Origin: Sphingobacteriales bacterium
GTDB taxonomy: Bacteria > Bacteroidota > Bacteroidia > UKL13-3
Assembly (NCBI GenBank): GCA_021299635.1
Contig: JAJTFA010000005.1
Span: 62,001-126,000 of the forward strand
Reading direction: 5' to 3'
DNA length: 64,000 bases
In this document: one piece after another, positions 14,965 to 24,063 of the stretch
Position numbering within the stretch: the first letter of the stretch is position 1
Layout: each line of letters opens with the position of its first letter
Notes under the pieces: generated by a model
What the model saw: only the letters and a program-made list of their open reading frames with translations
Databases searched by the model: none
What the model was told of the DNA's origin: nothing
Made by a program: the position numbers and the translations under genes

Positions 14965-17232
14965 CTATTGAAGAACAATTTTGTGCGTGAATCCTGAATC
15001 GCCCACTTTAACCTGAAGAAAATACATGCCATTTTTAAGATTGAGCGTATTCCTGTCAATAGTTAATTTGTGCATTCCTGATTCTTTCAATTCATTACTT
15101 AGCGTAGCAATGTGCTTACCTGCAATATCCATTAAATCAATTTTAACGGCACCTTTACCTTGCATTTCATAAGATATGTTAGCTGTTTGATTAAATGGAT
15201 TTGGAAATACTTCAAATTTTATATCGGAAGGCTTTAGCGTTTCCTTAACACTGGTATTCAAACCAACTTGTAAATTATCCAGATACAAATTATGGCCACC
15301 CTGGTAGGTAAATGTTATTTTAAATCTAACATTATTTAATTGTGCGCCTGTTCCAACCTCTGGTCCCTTAATTTCGAGTTTTTTCCATTGAGTCTGATTG
15401 GTAGGGATATAATATCCAACATTCTGAAGCGGAGCCAAATTGGTGTTTAATGCATTGGGTGTTGTTGCTGTTGCTGAGCCTTCAACGTTAAGCCTTCTTA
15501 ACCACGTTTTACCACAATCAGTAGATACATAAATTGCCAAACCATCTCTGGAATCATTGGTGTTTGCAGCAGAGATATAGCTTGATGCAAATGAATAGAA
15601 AAACTGAAGATAAGGCTGGTTCCCTCCACTCAAGTTAAACGTTGGAGAAATAAGAGAATAGGCAGACCCAAAACTGAGAGAAGACCTCTCTAAAACCATG
15701 CTGTAACCTCCGGAGTATACCGCATTGGTTGTTCTGAGCCAGCGGGCATTTGGGGTTTCATTTTCAAAGTACCATCCTTTACCAATAAAATCATTGATAT
15801 AATCCCAGTCAGCATAGGAAACACTGCCATTATTTGGAATATTATTGGGATCTTCAACAAATATTGCTTTCTCAAAAACCTTTGTTGTTGAACCTACGGC
15901 ATTGGTTACTTTAAGTGTAATATTCTTCCAACCCGGTGTGCTCCACCTAACAGTTGGAGTGGTGGTAACATCCGTTGCAGGAGTTGCTCCTTCGCCAAAG
16001 TTCCACTCGCGTGCTGTTATTGTACCATTGTAAGAGTTATCTCTAAAGGTAAAATCAACACCTGTGCAAACAGCAAAGTTACCGGTAGTACTGCTAAAAG
16101 CAGGAACCGGAGAACAGGAAGGTGCACTTGTAACATCAACACCGGTTCTTACTAAATTTTCAGGCTGCCACAATTCTTTTCTGTAATTATCTAAACAGAA
16201 ATGCATTCTTGCCACTTGCTGGGTAGTAAACATATTGCTCGCGCTATCACCCGTATAATAATCCATAAAGTTTTCAATTTGGTCAGGCAAATCAGGATTA
16301 TCTGAACCGCAGGTATTAGGGGTTCTAACCACTTCCTGGTTACTAACAGTGGTGCATGGACTTTGCTTACAATTTACAGCAGGGCAGCATGGCCTTAAAC
16401 CTTCCTGCCATTTATAAGTAGTAGGCGTTTCTTGTATTCCGTCTCCTTCATTATCACAACTGTCACCCTGAAAAGGATGGTATAGTCCAAGCCAGTGCCC
16501 TGCCTCATGCGTAGAAGTAGTTACGTTAGGCGTCTGACCCGGTAACGATGTTCCGATATTGCCAAACTCATTATGTATAACCATAATTCCATCAGTGATG
16601 GAAGAAGATGTGCCACCTGCAAAGAATGGGAACTGTGCATATCCTGCCAAAGCAATACCGGGGCCGCGGCTAATGGTTCTAACCACCCAAATATTAAAAT
16701 ATCTCTTGGTATCCCATGAGCTCAGTTTTTTAAGATTATCGTTTCCCCTATCTGTGAGCGGAGTAAAAACGCGAACGATGCCATTTGTGCAGTTACCATT
16801 TGGATCTTTTTTGGCCAAACGAAACTCAATATTGGCATCTTCAGCGATATCTTTGAAATAAGAACGCACCCTACCAATATCGCTATTCTTTTTCCTGAAA
16901 GACTTGTTCATAAAGTCAATTTCACTTTGAATTTGCGCATCTGAAATATTTTCAGAGCCATTGTTATGAAATATGTGCACTACCACCGGTATGATGTACT
17001 TGGGCTGAGCACTTTTCCCATAAGCCGACATACTATTTCTGAATTCCTGAGGATTGTAGGTTTTCATGAAATTTTTCAGGTTGGCTTCAAACTGCATTTT
17101 CGTTTCCATCAGCTGAGGACTAACCTGTATTTGGTCTCTCAGATGTTCATCGGTTCCGCACATTTTAACAACCTGGGCAGAAGCTCCTAAAGAAACTGCT
17201 GCGACCATCATGCTAACAATTATTTTTTTCAT
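14965..17232 (-). CDS. Secreted M43-type zinc metalloprotease with PKD-like domain and T9SS sorting domain
   Basis: This 755-aa protein has a signal peptide (residues 1-19, cut after ASA before Q20) and an M43/pappalysin-type protease domain. The zinc site is HEAGHWLGLYH with H242, E243, H246 and H252, and the Met-turn candidate is in NFMDYYTG. A PKD-like domain (about 375-460, with AREWNFGEGATP) and a jelly-roll region (about 470-660) follow. The end is a type IX sorting domain, beginning FEVFPNPFNQTANISYEM and ending in KIVLQ. It should be exported by Sec, crossed through the T9SS and attached to the surface or released. The T9SS core genes are about 26 kb away in this window. It stands alone. 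The substrate is unknown. Confidence 0.93.
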   Translation of the reverse strand: MKKIIVSMMVAAVSLGASAQVVKMCGTDEHLRDQIQVSPQLMETKMQFEANLKNFMKTYNPQEFRNSMSAYGKSAQPKYIIPVVVHIFHNNGSENISDAQIQSEIDFMNKSFRKKNSDIGRVRSYFKDIAEDANIEFRLAKKDPNGNCTNGIVRVFTPLTDRGNDNLKKLSSWDTKRYFNIWVVRTISRGPGIALAGYAQFPFFAGGTSSSITDGIMVIHNEFGNIGTSLPGQTPNVTTSTHEAGHWLGLYHPFQGDSCDNEGDGIQETPTTYKWQEGLRPCCPAVNCKQSPCTTVSNQEVVRTPNTCGSDNPDLPDQIENFMDYYTGDSASNMFTTQQVARMHFCLDNYRKELWQPENLVRTGVDVTSAPSCSPVPAFSSTTGNFAVCTGVDFTFRDNSYNGTITAREWNFGEGATPATDVTTTPTVRWSTPGWKNITLKVTNAVGSTTKVFEKAIFVEDPNNIPNNGSVSYADWDYINDFIGKGWYFENETPNARWLRTTNAVYSGGYSMVLERSSLSFGSAYSLISPTFNLSGGNQPYLQFFYSFASSYISAANTNDSRDGLAIYVSTDCGKTWLRRLNVEGSATATTPNALNTNLAPLQNVGYYIPTNQTQWKKLEIKGPEVGTGAQLNNVRFKITFTYQGGHNLYLDNLQVGLNTSVKETLKPSDIKFEVFPNPFNQTANISYEMQGKGAVKIDLMDIAGKHIATLSNELKESGMHKLTIDRNTLNLKNGMYFLQVKVGDSGFTHKIVLQ

Positions 17233-17540
17233 ATAAACAATTAATTATTCTTTTTAAGTAACCCGTTACAAGGCTAATTTGATTGGCAAAATAATAAATT
17301 TCTGTTTGTAGTCAATTAACCAATACAATTTATATGTAAACAACCTGTAAAAACCTGATTGTAAACACTAAAACCCTGATAAGATAACAATTCTGCAACA
17401 GGCACTACTCCTCTTTGGCTTCCTGTTTGCCTGGTAATTTTATTTTTTGATGCACAATTGAGGCACATTTAAGGGTAGACCTCTAAAAAGAAATCCCTCT
17501 GCCTAATTACACATATCAATTGCATAGTTCCTTAGCAAGC
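17233..17540. other. 308-base intergenic region with no recognised feature
   Basis: This gap lies upstream of the metalloprotease gene and downstream of the phosphodiesterase gene, both on the minus strand. It should carry the protease promoter, but I found no exact TAnnTTTG box on the minus strand. No coding frame of note is visible on either strand. Confidence 0.5.
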
Positions 17541-18050
17541 CTAAAGGGTTGCATCCTTATTTCTTTGGTGCTCCCACACCTCCATGTCAAACATCTTTTT
17601 ATTATCAATCCTTAACCGAATCGCAGTGCATACCTGATGAAAACCCTTGTTTCCTGCTGCCCCGGGATTAAAATGCATTAAACCATTTTTCGGGTCCTTC
17701 ATCACCTTTAAAATATGCGAATGCCCGCACACCATAATATCGGGCACCCTGAGCTGCAACTGCTGCTTAAAAATGCGGCTGTAACTGCCCGGATAGCCAC
17801 CAATATGCAGCATACATACCTCCAACCCTTCAACTTCAAATCGATTTACTTCAGGGTAATACATCCTAACTGATCGATCATCAATATTCCCCCAAACGCC
17901 CCTCACCGACTTAAAAGCTTCAAGCTTTTCAATCGTTTCCATATTACCCCAATCTCCGGCATGCCACAACTCATCACACTCCTTGAAAAAAGTGAATAAA
18001 TAAGGATGCAGGTAGCCATGCGTATCAGATAAAATGCCAACTCTTTTCAT
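17541..18050 (-). CDS. YfcE/MJ0936-family metallophosphodiesterase
   Basis: This 169-aa protein has the full calcineurin-like metal site: SDTHG near the N-terminus, HAGDWGN, GVWGNIDD, the HIGG segment and CGHSHILK. Such proteins bind two metal ions and cleave phosphodiesters. The real substrate of this branch is not settled. It has no signal peptide and should be cytoplasmic. The gene is divergent from the rhomboid gene, with only about 20 bases between start codons, so the two promoters must overlap or lie in each other's coding region. Confidence 0.9.
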   Translation of the reverse strand: MKRVGILSDTHGYLHPYLFTFFKECDELWHAGDWGNMETIEKLEAFKSVRGVWGNIDDRSVRMYYPEVNRFEVEGLEVCMLHIGGYPGSYSRIFKQQLQLRVPDIMVCGHSHILKVMKDPKNGLMHFNPGAAGNKGFHQVCTAIRLRIDNKKMFDMEVWEHQRNKDATL

Positions 18051-18070
18051 AAAGGCTATATTTGCCGCGT

Positions 18071-18682
18071 ATGACTTTTTATATTGTAATCATTACCTGC
18101 ATAGTTAGCATTTTAGGGTTTTACAACCAAGTACTAACCAATCAACTCATTTTTGAGCCTTATGTTGTGCATAAATATAAACAATGGTACCGCTTTTTCA
18201 CCTGCGGCTTGCTTCATGCAGATTTCATACACCTGGCTGTAAACATGTTTGTATTATACTCTTTTGGCAATGCTGTAGAGCAATACTATTCAATGGCATT
18301 TGGTCATCCCAAGAGCATATTTATGTATTTGTTACTTTATATTTCTTCAATAGGAGCAGCAAACGTTTCAACTTATCAAAAATACCTTAACAGCAGCAAC
18401 TACAGATCACTGGGGGCCTCGGGTGCCGTGTCAGCAATTGTATTTGTGTTTATTCTATTCAGGCCATACCAGAAAATTTATCTCTATGGATTAATTGGAC
18501 TTCCTGCAATAGTTTGGGGAATTGTATATATGATTTATTCTTGGTATATGAATCAAAAAGCTACAGACAATGTAAATCATGAGGCCCATTTTTTTGGAGC
18601 TGTGTATGGAATGTTATTTACCATTTTTTTCAAGCCCTCTTTATTCCTATTCTTTATTAAACAGGTATTTTGGCTTATTTAA
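18071..18682 (+). CDS. Rhomboid-family intramembrane serine protease
   Basis: This 203-aa membrane protein cleaves other membrane proteins within or near their transmembrane segments. The catalytic serine is S117 in LGASGAVSA, the catalytic histidine is H173 in HEAHFFGAVYG, and the HxxxN oxyanion pair is H54 and N58 in IHLAVNM. Six hydrophobic helices fit the bacterial core fold. The frame opens three codons earlier at a TTG (18062), but the ATG at 18071 is the natural start. The stop codon shares its bases with the stop of the convergent gene (TTAA at 18679-18682). No substrate can be named. Confidence 0.92.
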   Translation: MTFYIVIITCIVSILGFYNQVLTNQLIFEPYVVHKYKQWYRFFTCGLLHADFIHLAVNMFVLYSFGNAVEQYYSMAFGHPKSIFMYLLLYISSIGAANVSTYQKYLNSSNYRSLGASGAVSAIVFVFILFRPYQKIYLYGLIGLPAIVWGIVYMIYSWYMNQKATDNVNHEAHFFGAVYGMLFTIFFKPSLFLFFIKQVFWLI

Positions 18683-19314
18683 AAGAAAAAGCCAATTCGA
18701 AAATCCCAAGGAGAAACCCTAAAATTTCTGGTAAAACTGCCCGGCTGAGATAAATTATCCTGGCGCCATAGCACATCGTATAAAACAAGGATATAGGCAC
18801 CACCACGACCAACCTCCTGAACATAACTAGGACCTAGAAACAAGGCATTGTTCCAAATACGCTTAGATTTACCAAATTCGTTAAAGGCTGTAAAATTCAT
18901 GGCATTATATTCTGCATAGCCAAAAATTTCACTCAATAAACGATGGCGCACAAAAAGATTAGGCCCATAGGAGTTATCTGAATAGGTTATTTTAGTTCCA
19001 CCAGAATATTGTATTTCTCTGCTCCAATAAAAATAGGTAAACCCCAGACCCACACCCATGTTCTCATTTACGCGATATAATGCCTGAGGTTGTAGCAGGA
19101 AACTAGATGCACCCTGTCCAAAACCACCGCCAATATTACCACCAAAACTTATCTGATCCCAAAAGTTTATTGGCTTTTCATACTTTTTATCAGCATCTTC
19201 TTTCTTCTGCTCATCAAGTTGTTTCAACTTTCGTTGCGCCATTGCCGAATGAGCTGAGAACAAAACAATCATTAAGATAATGAACCTGTGTAAATGCATA
19301 GCTCGTTTATACAT
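18679..19314 (-). CDS. Predicted outer membrane beta-barrel protein of unknown function
   Basis: This 211-aa protein begins with a signal peptide ending at SAMAQ (cut near residue 26), followed by a charged lysine- and glutamate-rich linker. It then has alternating hydrophobic strands rich in glycine and aromatic residues, for example GGNIGGGFGQGASSF and NMGVGLGFTYFY, and ends in phenylalanine (GFFF). This pattern is that of a small outer membrane barrel. I do not recognise a named family. It is convergent with the rhomboid gene and overlaps it by 4 bases. Confidence 0.75.
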   Translation of the reverse strand: MYKRAMHLHRFIILMIVLFSAHSAMAQRKLKQLDEQKKEDADKKYEKPINFWDQISFGGNIGGGFGQGASSFLLQPQALYRVNENMGVGLGFTYFYWSREIQYSGGTKITYSDNSYGPNLFVRHRLLSEIFGYAEYNAMNFTAFNEFGKSKRIWNNALFLGPSYVQEVGRGGAYILVLYDVLWRQDNLSQPGSFTRNFRVSPWDFRIGFFF

Positions 19315-19420
19315 ATAAATTCCAGTAATTGTATATTTAATTGAGAAAAAATAACACTAATTTATTGGCGAATTTAACTGAATAAACCTTATTTCGCATA
19401 GCTTTATTAAATAGCATAAA

Positions 19421-20500
19421 ATGAATAAAATTCATAACTTCTCTGCAGGCCCGGCTATTTTACCGCAGTCTGCTATTGATGCCTCCATTGAAGCACTTAG
19501 AAACTTTGCAGATACCGGTTTATCGCTTATCGAGGTTTCACATCGCAGCAAAGAATATGAGGCTGTAGTGGAAGAGGCTACACAATTGGTTAAAGATATT
19601 CTGCAATTGGGTGATGATTATGCTGTTATTTTTCTGCAGGGAGGTGCAAGCCTTCAGTTCGATATGATACCGATGAATTGGTTAGGTGAAGGAGAAATAG
19701 CAGCCTATACCAATACGGGTGTTTGGGCAAGCCGCGCCATTAAAGAAGCAAAACTATTTGGTAATGTAAACGTACTGGCAAGCAGTGAGGATAAAAACTT
19801 CAGCTATATCCCTAAAAATTATGCTGTTCCTGCAGATGTAAAATATTTTCACTGCACAAGTAATAACACCATTTATGGTACCGAAATGTTCAACTTCCCT
19901 GAAACAAATAGTGTTCCGCTTGTTTGCGATATGAGTTCTGATATTTTCAGCAGACCTTTTGATGCTACTGCATTTGATTTAATTTATGCCGGAGCACAGA
20001 AAAACATGGGGCCAGCAGGAACAACATTGGTTATCATAAAAAAATCTTTTCTTGAAAAAAGAACCAAACGTACCATTCCAACCATGCTTGATTATAAGGT
20101 GCATGTTGAAAATGGAAGTATGTACAATACACCAAGTGTATTTGCCATCTTTGTTTGCATGCATACCCTGCGTTGGATAAAATCAATCGGGCTTAAAGCA
20201 ATGGGCGAACGCAATAAGGCTAAAGCAGATTTGCTTTATAACGAAATAGATCGGAATGGCTTATTTACCGGTACGGTTGCCAAAGAGGACAGAAGCCGCA
20301 TGAATGTAAATTTTGTGCTGACCAATAAAGAACACGAAGCTGAATTCCTTAAATTCTGCGAAAGCAGAAATCTAAGCGGATTAAAAGGTCATCGTTCTGT
20401 TGGTGGATTAAGAGCGAGTTTATACAATGCCCTGGAGTTAGAAAGCGTGCAGGTACTCGTAAATGCAATGCAGGAATTTGAAAAGGCGAAAATGGGTTGA
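19421..20500 (+). CDS. serC: Phosphoserine aminotransferase
   Basis: This 359-aa PLP enzyme converts 3-phosphohydroxypyruvate to phosphoserine in serine synthesis. The N-terminus HNFSAGPAILPQSAI is diagnostic. The PLP lysine is K194 in IYAGAQKNMGPAGTTLVII, and the phosphate-binding GGASLQF motif is at about residues 74-80. The C-terminal KGHRSVGGLRASLYNAL is also conserved. It lies upstream of serA with a 262-base gap, so the two may be separately transcribed, but they supply consecutive steps of one pathway. Confidence 0.97.
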   Translation: MNKIHNFSAGPAILPQSAIDASIEALRNFADTGLSLIEVSHRSKEYEAVVEEATQLVKDILQLGDDYAVIFLQGGASLQFDMIPMNWLGEGEIAAYTNTGVWASRAIKEAKLFGNVNVLASSEDKNFSYIPKNYAVPADVKYFHCTSNNTIYGTEMFNFPETNSVPLVCDMSSDIFSRPFDATAFDLIYAGAQKNMGPAGTTLVIIKKSFLEKRTKRTIPTMLDYKVHVENGSMYNTPSVFAIFVCMHTLRWIKSIGLKAMGERNKAKADLLYNEIDRNGLFTGTVAKEDRSRMNVNFVLTNKEHEAEFLKFCESRNLSGLKGHRSVGGLRASLYNALELESVQVLVNAMQEFEKAKMG

Positions 20501-20762
20501 GTTGTTGTGCGTTGGTAGGTTGAATAAGGAATACCTTGAACTAAGAAAACGCATATGTTTGATAGCGGATATATTAACCAGATGAAGCTTGATCAACTCA
20601 ATAACAAATTAACTTATTTGTGCGAATTCATATTGGATAGATTACATTTCAAGAAAACAAAAAGAAAAATACTCAATAAATAATTTATTATAGAAGTTGT
20701 TTCGAAAATAAGATTCCAACTTCTGTACTAGTAAAAACGAATCAACTTATCAACTAAACCCT
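20501..20762. other. 262-base gap between serC and serA, with an inverted repeat
   Basis: No coding frame is visible. A perfect inverted repeat AGAAGTTG (20692-20699) and CAACTTCT (20717-20724) with a 17-base loop lies about 38 bases before the serA ATG. It could be an operator or a leader hairpin; nothing in it matches a riboswitch I know. Confidence 0.5.
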
Positions 20763-21728
20763 ATGACCAAAATACTTGCTAATGATGGCATGGATGCCAC
20801 CGGAAAAAAAATGCTGGAAGCATCAGGATTCACGGTAGATACCAATAAGATTCCTCAAGAAGAGTTAACTCAAAAGTTGCAGGCGTATGATGCCATTATT
20901 GTACGAAGTGCAACCAAGGTAAGGAAAGATTTAATAGATGCCTGCCCAGGGCTTAAGCTTATTGGTCGCGGTGGTGTTGGTATGGATAATATTGATGTAG
21001 CATATGCAAAAAATAAAGGCATAGCAGTAATTAATACCCCTGCATCCTCTTCCATCTCGGTTGCAGAGCTTGTATTTGCTCATATTTTCACAGGCACCAG
21101 ATTTCTTCAGGTAACCAATCGTGTAATGCCTGACAAAGGTGACACCGAGTTTACAAACCTTAAAAAAACGGCATCTAACGGTATTGAACTTAAAGGCAAA
21201 ACAATGGGTGTTTACGGGTTTGGCCGCATTGGTCAGGAAGTAGCCAAAATTGCCGTAGGCTTAGGCATGAAAGTGCTGGTATTTGACCCGTATGTAAATA
21301 ATGTAGATTTAAGCCTGGAACTGCCTGCACTGGGTCAAAATTCAAGAATAAAACTCACAATTAATACGGTGAGTGAAGAATCGGTTATTGCCCATGCTGA
21401 TTTTATTACATTCCATATACCATTTAACGAAGGCGACAAAGCAATAATAGATTCAGCTAAAATGAGCAAGATGAAAAAAGGGGTTGGTTTAATTAATTGC
21501 TCACGAGGTGGTGTAATCAGTGAAATAGATTTAATGACCAACTTGAACAGCGGCCATGTAGCTTTTGCAGGCTTAGATGTATTTGAAAAAGAACCTCCTG
21601 TTAATATGGAAATATTAAAACACCCACACGTAAGTTTAAGTCCGCATATTGGAGGTAGCACCCAGGAAGCTCAAAATCGCATTGGCATTGAATTGGCAGA
21701 AAAGGTGATTGAGCATTTCAAGAAATAA
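20763..21728 (+). CDS. serA: D-3-phosphoglycerate dehydrogenase, short form without ACT domain
   Basis: This 321-aa NAD-dependent 2-hydroxyacid dehydrogenase should oxidise 3-phosphoglycerate as the first step of serine synthesis. The NAD motif is GFGRIG (152-157), and the catalytic trio is R248 (NCSRGG), E277 and H295 (SPHIGGS). The protein ends at the substrate-binding domain, so the C-terminal ACT domain that gives serine feedback inhibition in the E. coli enzyme is absent. The assignment within the broad dehydrogenase family rests on its place between serC and the DUF1015 gene. Gene spacing to DUF1015 is 29 bases. Confidence 0.93.
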   Translation: MTKILANDGMDATGKKMLEASGFTVDTNKIPQEELTQKLQAYDAIIVRSATKVRKDLIDACPGLKLIGRGGVGMDNIDVAYAKNKGIAVINTPASSSISVAELVFAHIFTGTRFLQVTNRVMPDKGDTEFTNLKKTASNGIELKGKTMGVYGFGRIGQEVAKIAVGLGMKVLVFDPYVNNVDLSLELPALGQNSRIKLTINTVSEESVIAHADFITFHIPFNEGDKAIIDSAKMSKMKKGVGLINCSRGGVISEIDLMTNLNSGHVAFAGLDVFEKEPPVNMEILKHPHVSLSPHIGGSTQEAQNRIGIELAEKVIEHFKK

Positions 21729-21757
21729 CCCACAATAATTTCATACCCGATACATAC

Positions 21758-23002
21758 ATGGCAGTTATAAAACCATTTAAAGCCTTACGTCCAACCAAAG
21801 ATAAGGTAGCTTTTATTTCTGCACCCAGCTACGATTCCTCCAGCAGAGATAAATCCTTTGCAGAGCTGGAAGAAAACCCATACAGCTACCTGCATATTGT
21901 TAAGCCATACCTGCACTTTAAGGGTGAAAAGAAAAATCCGGATAAACACTTTCCACTTGGGCTTGAATACTTTAATAAGTTTAAAGAGCAAGGCTGGTTT
22001 ATTAAGGATGAAAAGGATTCGTACTACATTTATCGTGTAATAAAGGGAAGCAATGCTTATACCGGAATTATAGCAGCTGCAAGTGTTGACGATTATAATA
22101 ATAATAGGATTCTTAAGCATGAAAATACATTAACCGAAAAACAAAACGAACTTGCCGATCATATCAGATGGTTTAGGCAAATGGGTAATCCTGTTTTATT
22201 AACTTACCCCGACACAACAAAGATTGAAGGCCTAATTAGTCATTATATCGAGCATCATATACCCGAATACAATTTTATTAGCAGCGATCAGTTAAAACAC
22301 AATCTATGGGTGGTAAATAGTGAGCAAGATATTGAATTGATTAAAGGTGAATTTGAAAATATCCCCTCATTATTCATTGCAGATGGGCATCACCGCAGTG
22401 CCGGGGCTGCAGCACATTGTGATTATCAAAGAAATACTAATCCCTTGTTTGACGGGAAAGAAAACTTCAATTTTTTTCCGGTTTGCCTGATTCCATTTAG
22501 CAAACTTCATATTCTTGAATATCACCGACTCATTAAAGACGAACTGGTAAACCAACCGCAATTCATGCAGGCAATTGCCAGATACTTCGACATCATTCCA
22601 AGCGGACACCTACCCGTTCAGCCGCTCAAACCAAAAGAATTTGGCATCTATTTTAATCACACAGCATATTTGCTTCAACTAAAACAACCGTTTGCGAATG
22701 AGCTGGAAGGCATACTAGAAAACCTTGACGTAAGTATTGTGGAAGAGTTTATTCTCAAAAGAATTTTTCATATAAAAGATAGCAAAACAGACAGGAGGTT
22801 ATCATTCATTGATGGCAGTAAGGGAATTCTCACTTTACAAGAAACAATAGACAAAAAAGAATTTGATTTAGCAATAACACTTTACCATACAACTATTGAA
22901 GAGGTAAAGAGTGTTGCAGAAAATAACCTGATTATGCCTCCTAAATCAACCTGGATAGAACCCAAGTTGCGTACCGGTTTAATTATTTACGAAACGGAGT
23001 AA
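21758..23002 (+). CDS. DUF1015 family protein linked to serine synthesis genes
   Basis: This 414-aa protein is a DUF1015 member. Typical segments are the N-terminal KPFKALRPTKDKVAFISAPS, a YRVIKGSNAYTGIIAAASVDDY core and the conserved FIADGHHRSAGAAA, whose histidines suggest metal or phosphate chemistry. No function is proven for the family. It has no signal peptide and no membrane helices. Here it follows serA by 29 bases on the same strand, and I recall this neighbourhood from other genomes, which hints at a role in serine or phosphoserine metabolism. That role is inference only. Confidence 0.9.
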   Translation: MAVIKPFKALRPTKDKVAFISAPSYDSSSRDKSFAELEENPYSYLHIVKPYLHFKGEKKNPDKHFPLGLEYFNKFKEQGWFIKDEKDSYYIYRVIKGSNAYTGIIAAASVDDYNNNRILKHENTLTEKQNELADHIRWFRQMGNPVLLTYPDTTKIEGLISHYIEHHIPEYNFISSDQLKHNLWVVNSEQDIELIKGEFENIPSLFIADGHHRSAGAAAHCDYQRNTNPLFDGKENFNFFPVCLIPFSKLHILEYHRLIKDELVNQPQFMQAIARYFDIIPSGHLPVQPLKPKEFGIYFNHTAYLLQLKQPFANELEGILENLDVSIVEEFILKRIFHIKDSKTDRRLSFIDGSKGILTLQETIDKKEFDLAITLYHTTIEEVKSVAENNLIMPPKSTWIEPKLRTGLIIYETE

Positions 23003-23003
23003 T

Positions 23004-23019
23004 CGCATACTCCTATGCG
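23004..23019. terminator. Hairpin in the gap between convergent DUF1015 and FAH genes
   Basis: CGCATA (23004-23009) pairs with TATGCG (23014-23019) over a 4-base loop and fills the 17-base gap between two stop codons. It lacks a clear T-run next to the stem, so its strength as a terminator is uncertain. Confidence 0.45.
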
Positions 23020-24033
23020 CTAAGTCTGAGCATGCTTTTTCAGTGCAAGAATGCTAAAATCGGTATCAACTTTTCTTATGGTGTTGGTTAAACGACCGAG
23101 ACCTGTAATTTCCATTTCAACCACATCGCCTTCCTGCAGCCATTGTGGTTTATAGTTTTTATCATGCAGTAAACCGGTGCCATTAAGTTCAAGGAAACAA
23201 CCTGTTCCAACAGTACCCGATCCAATTACGTCACCCGGCAAAATATCAACTCCATAGGCACAACGTTCGAGTATTTCGGCATATGTCCAATCCATATCAC
23301 CTACATTACCCTCACTAACCAATTTGCCATTTACCCAACATTTCATGTTCAAATTATAGTTGTTTCCTACATGACCTGATTTGGCAGGTATTTTATATGC
23401 TTCCAGTTCATCAGGAGTTACAAAGTAAGGACCAATAACGGTAGAGAAATCTTTCCCTTTAGCCGGACCAAGGTTGAGTAGCATTTCTTCCATTTGAAGT
23501 GTTCTTGCACTCATATCATTCATAATCATAAAGCCGGCAATGTAAGCGTCAGCTTCAGCAGCTTTAATATTTCTTCCTTTCTTACCAACCACGATAGCAG
23601 CTTCCAGTTCAAAATCTAATTTATTGAAATGATCAGGCATGCAATAAATATCTCCGGGACCCTGAATGGCATTATGATTGGTAAAATAAAAAATCGGGTA
23701 TTGATCAAATTCAGGTATCATGGGCACACCTCTGTTTCTGCGCGCAGCAGCAACGTGTTGACGAAAAGCATACCCATCTCTGCATGAAGTTGGATATGGA
23801 ACAGGGGCCTTTAATTCTGAATCGTCTTCCGAAATTAAATTAGGTGTAAGTTTCCCTAATTTTATATCCGCATCAATCTGCAAAGCTTTCTGCATGGCTG
23901 ATTCGCCTGCAAAAAGGAAGTCGCGCATATTATTAGGTAAATTGCTATCGACCGCTTGCATATCTGCAATCATGCCGTTATGATAAATACCCAAGCGGGC
24001 TTTATTCTGTTGTAAATAGGTAACTAATTTCAT
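23020..24033 (-). CDS. Fumarylacetoacetate hydrolase family protein
   Basis: This 337-aa protein belongs to the FAH superfamily, which cleaves C-C bonds in acylpyruvate-type compounds such as fumarylacetoacetate from tyrosine breakdown. Metal-binding acidic residues are in KLDFELEAAIVVGKKG, and other conserved parts are FMIMNDMSARTLQ, GPAKGKDFSTVIGPY and GDVIGSGTVGTGC. Length fits the shorter bacterial fumarylacetoacetase-like group. No other tyrosine degradation gene is in the window, so the exact substrate is open. It is the last gene of the minus-strand run secA-deoC-SPOR-FAH, 30 bases after the SPOR gene. Confidence 0.88.
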   Translation of the reverse strand: MKLVTYLQQNKARLGIYHNGMIADMQAVDSNLPNNMRDFLFAGESAMQKALQIDADIKLGKLTPNLISEDDSELKAPVPYPTSCRDGYAFRQHVAAARRNRGVPMIPEFDQYPIFYFTNHNAIQGPGDIYCMPDHFNKLDFELEAAIVVGKKGRNIKAAEADAYIAGFMIMNDMSARTLQMEEMLLNLGPAKGKDFSTVIGPYFVTPDELEAYKIPAKSGHVGNNYNLNMKCWVNGKLVSEGNVGDMDWTYAEILERCAYGVDILPGDVIGSGTVGTGCFLELNGTGLLHDKNYKPQWLQEGDVVEMEITGLGRLTNTIRKVDTDFSILALKKHAQT

Positions 24034-24063
24034 AATCTAATAGCGAAGTAAGTATGAGTTGAT

